Assembly: GCA_024362935.1 (NCBI GenBank)
Contig: JANCRA010000060.1
Coordinates: 1,180,501-1,244,500, forward strand
Reading direction: 5' to 3'
Length of the DNA: 64,000 bases
Source: Setophaga petechia
Lineage: Eukaryota > Chordata > Aves > Passeriformes > Parulidae
The notes beneath the pieces are model-generated. The model was not told the DNA's origin. It searched no databases and saw nothing but the letters and a program-made list of their open reading frames with translations. Below are positions 58,601-64,000 of this stretch, piece after piece (position 1 is the first letter of the stretch; the number at the start of each line of letters is the position of its first letter). A program made the translations under genes and the position numbers.

Positions 58601-61600
58601 GTGAGTGGATCTCTGCATCGCCCATGGACCTCGTGGGCTGCAGGGGCACAGCTGCTTCACCTTGGTGCTCATCATGGCCTGCAGAGGAATCTCAGTTTTG
58701 ACACTTGGAGCACCTCTTCCCCCTCTTTTTCCACTGACTTTGGTGTGCCCTGTTGTTCTCCCTCACATGTGCTCACCTCCTCCTCTTCTCTGACTGGAAG
58801 TAAAACTGGTGCTCATAGGTGCTTTTGATAGTGAGTTCTGTTAATTCAAAGATTCCTACAGGATCCCACAGCTCCGAGAGGTCAATCTCATCTAGGTTCT
58901 GTGCCAGAGAGTCTCTCACCATGTTTCTGCTGCTGGCCACGCGGCCCCACCACCACCAAGCGGGCAGTGACGGCCACCACGGCCCCGCGCTATTTAACTC
59001 CTCTCTTCCTGCAGGGCCTGGGAAGGAGAGGCTGCTGCCACTGCCCCTGCCCTTCTTCCCACGACACGGCTGGCTGGGGTTGGCCAGGCAGTAGAGGCTT
59101 GCTGCGCGCATGCGTGTTTCAATTTTTCCTCTTAACTGTGTCATCACAGAGACATTACCACGCTCGCTAATTGGGCCAACAGCATGTCCATCTTCAGAGC
59201 CATCAGAGATTGGCTCTGGTGGACATGGTGGAAGCTTCTAGCAGCTTCTCACAGAAACTACTCCTGTGGTCCTCCCTCACTACCAAAAACCAGGCTGTGC
59301 CAAATCAACTGAGCACCTTAGTACTAAAATTAATAGGAGAGAACTAGGATCACATATGGACAACAGAAACACTCCAAAAATTTCTTCAGGCTGAGCACCC
59401 TCATTCTTCCCCATGTGTAAACACATTTTTGCTGATTTGAGGCAGAAAAAAAGCCAGGACTCAGTGATCCACAGTAACATTGCCTATAGTTCAGACCAGT
59501 GAACAAGACACAACCAACTTCCACTTCCACTGGTAATTCCACTGGTTTAAGAGTCTGAGACACCAGAGCTCCTTCTGTGTACAGCAGCCTTTGTGTCTGA
59601 AGAGTTCATGAGCACTCACTCATTAGCACCTTAAGAGTGTTACTGTACTATTTCTGGCCATTAATCCATGCTGGCTCAAACTCCTATATCTAAAGTGGGT
59701 TGTCAGTAAAAACCTTAGTGAACTGCCAGCTCAATAGATTTTGGACTCTGATATGTTGCACAGAACAGCAGGTTATTGCACCACACCCTCATGCTCCATA
59801 AACTATGTCTAAAAAGTACACGTTTTTTCTCAAGCTTGAAAGCTCTAATAAGGGCCAGACCTTGGAGGTGGCTGCTCCCTGAGGCCCTCATTTTGAAAAA
59901 GTGTGAAAAGGAGAGTCACAGCATATTTCTCTTCCCATGCAATACTGAGGATGGTTCTGGAGCTACCCTTCATATTTCTCCTTCCTGAGATATTAAATAT
60001 TTCCTGTAACTTCAACACTGAGTTAAGCAAAGTAATCATTCTGTGCGTGCCCTTCTGCACCCTGGTTAACACCACTTGGTATTCTGTTTGGGTGAGAACT
60101 CTGCATTTGAACCACAATGGACACCACAGTAAGAACTGGATGGGGCTGACCAGGCAATATTTGAGACAAAGACTGGAAACTTATAAAGGGAAAACCACTT
60201 TGATTTGGCATACCTCAATGTCTCTGACTTAGGTCAGCTGACTGAAGCAAGGGCAATCTATCCAGTTCAAATACAGAAAATCCCAGGAGAATCATAAGCA
60301 AGATCTGAGCCACTACCTTTAGGAAGTTTGTCTTCTGTAAATGTTTCTCTCTTGTTTTGAAATGACAAACTGCCCTCAAAGCTTGTATTCCATATTTTTA
60401 TTTGCTGATCTACACTGATTTTGTACTTTCAAGACTCACCCTTCCAGGAAACATTTTTTTTTTAAATGGTGGAAGCCCAGTAGTCAGCACTAGTCTGTCA
60501 GATCAGGCAGCTGGACTACAGATTTCAGCTGAGTTTTTAGATTTCACAGATACTAAAAACAGATATGCTAGAACACTAAAGAAATGAGCAAAAACTAATC
60601 AGTACAGATTAAAACAGCAGATTCCCAGAGATTTCACCCATTTTGTGGGGGACAATGCAGTCTTCTGCAATCACACAGTGAGTGGACAAAGCACCACAGA
60701 CAGCCCTCTGGCAGCACAAGCCAGGTCCTGATCATCAGCCATCAAACAGCAAAGCCTTAGGAACTCATTCCCACATCATTAGACTTGGCTGCGAGCTATG
60801 GGAAGTGACCAAACCACATTGCTCATGATCACAGTTTGCAGACACAAGATGCTAGATCTTCCCTGTAGTGAACTTAGGCACTCTCAACAACAGTTTGTGG
60901 CAGAATCCACTGAGCCCAGATGGCTCTTCCCCAGCCCACAGAACACAGAGTGAAAGACTTAAACAGTTACTGCGATACAATGATTTTCTAAAGTCTCAGT
61001 ATTGCATAAATCTGGGCTGTTCTAACTGGGGTCTGCAGACATTAAAAGGAAATTACTCTCCATTACTAAATCCAGGGAGGCAGGGCTATTTTAGGGGTCA
61101 AAACACCAAAGGATCATTTAAGACAGAATATTTTCAACAAAAAAAAAGTTAAAAAACCAAACCAAACAACAAAACAAAACAACAACAACCCAAAACCAAC
61201 CAAACAAAAACCACAGCACTTCTCTAACAAGGAGAAACTTATTAGGTGTTCTACAGTTACACCAGGTCAGGAATGGGATCACCTTTCCAACTGCTGTCCA
61301 GCCTTTGCAAATCCTCAGTACAGGCACGACGTACCCTTTGGCCAGGACTCCAAAATTACCTGAATTGTTGTGGTATCTTTCCCGGAGACTTTGGAAGAGT
61401 GGGTGGTGGTAGATTACCAGAGTGGGGAAGAATTTACTGGGTTTCAGTACTTAAGGTACTTCAATCTGTGGACAGATTCTGGCAGCTAGGGCTCCTTGCC
61501 AGACACAAAATTATCCTGAGTACACCTGTGAGGACAAAGCAGCAGCCAGCATTACCTTGTCATTCAGGAGTGGCTTGATCTCTGTCAGCTGAACATCCTG

Positions 61601-61612
61601 CAGTTCATCCAT
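31467..61612 (-). CDS. NDRG3: NDRG3 (NDRG family member 3), complete coding sequence in 16 exons
   Basis: Coding exons in transcript order: 61612-61556, 57143-57108, 42561-42456, 41767-41647, 41160-41098, 40776-40716, 39125-39039, 38501-38445, 37255-37152, 36761-36696, 36228-36177, 34862-34815, 34176-34141, 34050-33999, 32184-32146, 31645-31467. They total 1164 bp, or 387 codons plus stop, with consistent phases and GT-AG borders except one GC-AG intron. The protein runs [19 protein letters not shown] to [16 protein letters not shown], an alpha/beta-hydrolase fold, and a Ser/Arg-rich tail ending QTMEVSC, all close to human NDRG3. The nucleophile elbow reads G136-L-G138-A-G140, so the catalytic Ser is absent, as in all NDRG proteins. 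Pro-294, reported as the oxygen-dependent hydroxylation site of human NDRG3, is at the same number here. By family knowledge it is cytoplasmic and stabilised by hypoxia or lactate. Confidence 0.97.
32146..32184 (-). CDS. NDRG3: NDRG3 coding exon 15, 39-bp cassette
   Basis: Acceptor GTTTCCAG, donor TCAG|GTACCT. Encodes [13 protein letters not shown] plus one base, matching the residues that distinguish long and short human NDRG3 isoforms. Length divisible by three and equal phases at both ends make it skippable. Confidence 0.95.
33999..34050 (-). CDS. NDRG3: NDRG3 coding exon 14
   Basis: Acceptor TTTCCACAG, donor TACA|GTAAGT, 52 bp. Encodes [17 protein letters not shown], the end of the folded domain. 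Confidence 0.97.
34141..34176 (-). CDS. NDRG3: NDRG3 coding exon 13, 36 bp, with Pro-294
   Basis: Acceptor CTGCTGCAG, donor CAG|GTGAGA. Encodes [12 protein letters not shown], identical to human. By summing exons the Pro is residue 294. Confidence 0.96.
34815..34862 (-). CDS. NDRG3: NDRG3 coding exon 12, followed by a GC donor
   Basis: Acceptor TTTTCTAG, 48 bp. Encodes [16 protein letters not shown]. The donor reads CTGAAG|GCAAGT: GC in place of GT with otherwise perfect consensus, as in the U2-type GC-AG class. Confidence 0.95.
36177..36228 (-). CDS. NDRG3: NDRG3 coding exon 11
   Basis: Acceptor TGACCAG, donor GCAGTG|GTATGT, 52 bp. Encodes [18 protein letters not shown], the strand and loop where active hydrolases place the catalytic acid. 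Confidence 0.96.
36323..36351. repeat. Small direct repeat around an A tract
   Basis: GGCTCAGCAAAA occurs twice, separated by a run of A, in an NDRG3 intron. Likely a local slippage duplication. Confidence 0.7.
36696..36761 (-). CDS. NDRG3: NDRG3 coding exon 10
   Basis: Acceptor GTCTTTCAG, donor CTCAA|GTAAGT, 66 bp. Encodes [20 protein letters not shown]; the second half differs from human (ILGQNDNKS). Confidence 0.96.
37152..37255 (-). CDS. NDRG3: NDRG3 coding exon 9
   Basis: Acceptor TTTGCACAG, donor AACAG|GTATCA, 104 bp. Encodes [20 protein letters not shown] and [14 protein letters not shown]. Confidence 0.97.
38445..38501 (-). CDS. NDRG3: NDRG3 coding exon 8
   Basis: Acceptor CTCTTCAG, donor GGCCAT|GTAAGT, 57 bp. 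Encodes [19 protein letters not shown]. Human has LSG at the start and Gln as the last residue; here they are FSG and His. Confidence 0.93.
39039..39125 (-). CDS. NDRG3: NDRG3 coding exon 7
   Basis: Acceptor TCCCCACAG, donor CCAAG|GTGAGA, 87 bp, phase 0. Encodes [20 protein letters not shown] and GWIDWAASK. Confidence 0.97.
40716..40776 (-). CDS. NDRG3: NDRG3 coding exon 6: degenerate nucleophile elbow
   Basis: Encodes [20 protein letters not shown] and a final A. Two donors are possible, GTGTGC at 40722 and GTAAGT at 40715. Only the second keeps frame with the next exon and restores the SR-x-AL junction, so 40716 is taken as the exon end. The GxSxG Ser position holds Gly. Confidence 0.93.
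41098..41160 (-). CDS. NDRG3: NDRG3 coding exon 5
   Basis: Acceptor GCTTTTCAG, donor CTAAA|GTAAGT, 63 bp. Encodes [20 protein letters not shown]. Confidence 0.96.
41647..41767 (-). CDS. NDRG3: NDRG3 coding exon 4
   Basis: Acceptor CTGTTTCAG, donor TGG|GTAAGA, 121 bp. Encodes [17 protein letters not shown] and [20 protein letters not shown]. Confidence 0.97.
42456..42561 (-). CDS. NDRG3: NDRG3 coding exon 3
   Basis: Acceptor CTCTGCAG, donor AACC|GTAAGC, 106 bp. Encodes [20 protein letters not shown] and [13 protein letters not shown], the start of the hydrolase-like fold. Confidence 0.97.
42690..42830 (-). mobile_element. CR1 LINE 3' end fragment, minus orientation
   Basis: AATCACAGAATGGTTTGGGT and TGGAAGGGACCTTAAA are the reverse-strand CR1 3' hallmark, followed by a diverged body up to CCACCCAACCTGGCC. 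It lies in the NDRG3 intron just upstream of coding exon 3. Confidence 0.85.
42831..44759 (-). other. NDRG3 intron, no features seen
   Basis: No exon, RNA gene or recognisable repeat. Confidence 0.55.
44760..45410 (+). mobile_element. CR1 LINE 3' fragment with reverse-transcriptase C-terminal reading frame
   Basis: The frame 44789-45334 reads through CR1 landmarks such as [49 protein letters not shown] and [13 protein letters not shown]. It is followed by the CR1 3'UTR GGTTGGACTCGATGATCTTA and end repeats ATTCTGT, ATGATTCTGA. It is the C-terminal end of the CR1 ORF2 protein, truncated at the 5' side, and antisense to NDRG3. Confidence 0.92.
45411..54285 (-). other. Middle of the long NDRG3 intron
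   Basis: No gene supported. A 184-codon minus frame at 46239-46793 resembles nothing known to me. The stretch 47230-48500 has the texture of a very old, decayed interspersed repeat but I could not assign it. Confidence 0.5.
54286..54425 (+). mobile_element. tRNA-Ile-derived SINE with CR1-like tail
   Basis: The head GGTTAGTTCCGTTGGTTAAG, then GAGCATGGTGCTAATAACAC, follows tRNA-Ile(AAT) from the D arm through the anticodon loop CTAATAA, with an eroded B box GGTTCAATATGG. The tail GTTGGACTCAATGATTCTTG and GGGTCCCTTCCAACTCAG is a CR1 3' end. This matches the layout of the songbird element known as TguSINE1, as I recall it. It is a diverged copy, not a tRNA gene. Confidence 0.82.
54426..57107 (-). 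other. End of the long NDRG3 intron
   Basis: Nothing recognised except a run of 20 A at 55442-55461. Overlapping 100-184 codon frames near 55.6-56.2 kb lie in several phases and look like chance. Confidence 0.5.
57108..57143 (-). CDS. NDRG3: NDRG3 coding exon 2, 36-bp microexon
   Basis: Acceptor ATTAACAG, donor CAG|GTAAGA, phase 0 at both ends. Encodes [12 protein letters not shown] (human [12 protein letters not shown]). The 14.5 kb intron after it is the longest in the gene. Confidence 0.95.
57922..59317 (-). mobile_element. Solo LTR, ERVL-type (copy B), with 5-bp target-site duplication
   Basis: The LTR is 57927-59312 (1386 bp), flanked by GCACC at 57922-57926 and 59313-59317. It aligns along its length with copy A at 10493-11581, including AGAAAACACT...AAGGGCAAAAC, antisense AATAAA (complement of 58116-58121) and the outer AGCAGCTTCTCACAGAA. 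Its TG and CA ends have mutated (CA at the left, GA at the right), so it is older. It has about 300 bp extra at roughly 58810-59120, GC-rich with TATTTAA. It is in sense orientation within NDRG3 intron 1. Confidence 0.85.
61130..61215. repeat. A/C-rich simple repeat
   Basis: Degenerate CAAAA and CCAAA units downstream of NDRG3 coding exon 1 (minus strand), in its first coding intron. Confidence 0.75.
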
Positions 61613-61660
61613 TGCGCTGGAAGTAGAGCCAATTAATCTTCAAAGCAGCAAATAGGGATT
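61556..61660 (-). CDS. NDRG3: NDRG3 coding exon 1 with 48 bp of 5'UTR
   Basis: Acceptor TTTGTTTCAG at the upstream end shows that a noncoding exon precedes it beyond the window or unrecognised within it. ATG at 61612-61610; residues 1-19 end NDK|GTAATG. An in-frame Met-Asp-Glu start matches human NDRG3 exactly. Confidence 0.95.
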
Positions 61661-64000
61661 CTGAAACAAAGACATATTGTTAGAAACAGCATTACAAGAT
61701 ATGCTAATCAAAGAATGCTGAGAGATTTTTCATTAGACTTGTCTGTACTTCAAATTAAGCCTGCAAGAAGCTGGTTCTTGATGCAACACAAAGTACCTTT
61801 AAAATGCAAAAGGCAAACCCCATGCTGCTCTCACTGTGTCAGTCTGGTTACTCCTTGCCCTGCCCACAGAAAGCTGTCCCTGAAAGCTCAGGCCTTTCAA
61901 GTGAGAAACTGCATCTACTTCCATGCATTGCTGGTATTTCAGCCATAGCTTGTCTGGAAACGAACTGGAAATTACCTGATCAACAGAGTGAAAAGCTGTT
62001 TAGTATGTGGTAATACTGACTTCCCCTGCCATGCCCTACATACCCAAAACCCATCATCCTGCCACCAAAGGCAAGGCTGTGCTGTACTCCTGAGACATAC
62101 AGCCAAAACCACATCTACACACAGGAGACAGAGGTGTGGAGATCCACGTTCCTTGCTGGCAGAACATAAGAGAGTCCAGAACTCAGGGCAGCCCTTGCTG
62201 TACAAGGTGAGATATAAAAATCGCCCTTGATAGTGCTGGTCCAGTGAAACATGCACAGACAACACTGTTAGCTTGGCAGCCCAAACCATCACTCTATCAG
62301 ATAGTGCAGAGTCAGCAAAGGAAAGAAAAAAATGTAATCAACAGTATAAGAAGCTATTATATGTCTGTGGGAAACTGCTGTAACCACGGAGCCAGAGGAG
62401 AAATCTTCGAGTATAAATACAGCAATGAAGATGGATGAAGAATATGGCTGAGTTTACAAGGCATTTAATTTTTACTCTAGACACTCAAGCTGTGTTTCTA
62501 GACAGAAGAATTTTTAGTGCAAGCACCTGCAAGAAACATGAAAAGGGCTCTGGCAAGAGATGACCACACCTGGTGATGCAGACTACCTGGCTGTTCAGGA
62601 AAATTGTACCTATTATTGCAGATGAAATAAACAAAGTCATCAGCTTCATTTGATGGAACAGAAGTAAGCATGTGGTAGACTTCCTGGGCATCAGCTGAGT
62701 GTGCCATGAAAATACTTTTGAATACTGTCACAAATCAAATTCTTTGTCTAAGATATTACAGGCTACTAACCACAAAAGAACACTTGTGTTTGCCACCCAC
62801 CTTAATTCAACACAAACATGTACTGGGGAGGAGGGGTCCCCCTCACCCCAAATGCTGCAAAGCTGCACCCTTTGTGCCAGAACTAACACGGCGGGGGAGT
62901 GGGGCTGAAGCTAGTCTGTCACAAAACAAATAAAACCAAAATGCCTTTCCTTCTGAAAATCAGCCATAGGAACATCTGTCTCTTTTACCTTTGGGAAACT
63001 CAATTATTGTTCTTTTTCAGACTTCTTTTGCTGTAAAACATACCAGTTGTGAGAGTTTCAAGAAATCAGTTAATCTACAGGCAACAGCCCCCTTACTCCA
63101 CAATGAATTTTTATTCAGAAGAGGAGTAAGAGCCATTATGTAGTGCACTGTAAGCCCCAGAGGAAAGCTCTTTACTGTCATACTGCTGAGGTATTATGGA
63201 ATTAAAAAAAAAAAATTCTACTGAGGAATTACAACTCCCATATATACTGGGACTGATCAAGAGCTCAACATCTACCAGGTTCTCTCCAGAACAGCATCAC
63301 ATGAGGTTACAGATACAAAAGGAATTTCAAACAAGCATCACAAAGCTTATCTGCAGATAAGGTGCAGACAGGTGACCCAGTACTAGAATGACCACCCTCA
63401 TCTCATTAGTGGGAGAGCACATCCCTTCTCGTATGCTCCTTTGAAAAGACATCTACTGGTGGCAGGCAAGAAGGTCATATTTATTCTTGGGGTCACCCAA
63501 GAGACAAAGAGGTTGTCCACTCTACCCAAAGGAAGGAAAAACTGTGCACACACCAGCCACCTTTTTCTGTGGGTTTTTATATACGTGGGAGTTTTCCTGA
63601 ACCTTGAGTCCACACCTTGCATTTCTGCCTAAACCAGAGTCTAAAGAGAAGGAGGACACCAATATAATAACCGCTCTCTGCTGAGCCGTGGCTGACCAAA
63701 GAACATCTCAGAGCACCAATTGCTCTGCATTAGATTGCTCAAAGAAACTTTTGCTACAGCCTTGCAGATATCTCTTCTATTTTCCCCTGAGCTATACAAA
63801 GTCCCAGAGAGGCCTGAGATGCATCCTACACAAACCTGCCCAGGTATGCTGTTTACTGTCAATACAAGCACATCCATGAAATGTGCAAAGTCTAGAACAG
63901 GAGAGATACACATTTTGTGTCCATGCACTACATTGTTAATAATTTATTATATGAGAAGAATAAAAACATAGTAGGGGTTCAAAGCAAGGATTATCAAATG
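61661..64000 (-). other. NDRG3 upstream intron, right edge of window
   Basis: The acceptor at 61661 shows that this is intron. No CpG-rich promoter or noncoding first exon was recognised; the NDRG3 promoter probably lies beyond 64000. Confidence 0.6.

Noticed and set aside
1..64000. CRISPR arrays, bacterial operons, riboswitches
   Set aside because: No direct-repeat arrays or dense same-strand genes; the exon-intron structure is clearly vertebrate.

Overview
This window is vertebrate nuclear DNA, almost certainly from a bird and probably a songbird. The reasons are CR1 LINE tails ending in ATTCTRTG-type repeats, avian-type solo LTRs with TG...CA ends and 5-6 bp target-site duplications, a tRNA-Ile-headed SINE with a CR1 tail, and genes with long introns and canonical vertebrate splice sites. 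Nearly all long open frames are chance frames in introns or repeats. The real coding sequence lies in short exons, found here by protein similarity (from memory, no search run), splice consensus and phase bookkeeping.

Layout. From 1 to about 22.1 kb is the 3' half of PHF20 on the + strand: seven coding exons from 615 to the stop at 19579-19581, including the PHD finger, then a 3'UTR with three AATAAA signals. From 22.1 to 28.3 kb is intergenic DNA holding a 1.33 kb solo LTR. From 28.7 to 29.6 kb, on the minus strand, lie three exons of SLA2 (C-terminal half of the SH2 domain plus tail). Upstream of them is a badly eroded SH2 exon and no recognisable SH3 exon. A 359 bp sense-oriented solo LTR begins about 50 bp after the SLA2 stop. 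From 30.1 to 61.66 kb is NDRG3 on the minus strand: the complete 387-codon reading frame in 16 coding exons, the 3'UTR, and part of the 5'UTR. The noncoding first exon and promoter are beyond the right edge.

The genes do not form an operon-like unit. PHF20 is a chromatin reader of the MOF/NSL acetyltransferase complex, SLA2 is a lymphocyte adaptor that damps antigen-receptor signalling, and NDRG3 is a catalytically dead alpha/beta-hydrolase-fold protein linked to hypoxia and lactate signalling. The order and strands PHF20(+), SLA2(-), NDRG3(-) match PHF20L1(+), SLA(-), NDRG1(-) on human chromosome 8. The block therefore looks like one arm of a vertebrate whole-genome-duplication paralogon, more compact here than its human chromosome 20 counterpart.

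The points most worth a second look are the apparent decay of SLA2 beside a sense LTR that may end its transcript, a GC-AG intron in NDRG3, a 39-bp phase-symmetric cassette exon in NDRG3, two related LTRs of different age and size, and a 282-codon unexplained open frame in an NDRG3 intron. I saw no undescribed multi-gene system.
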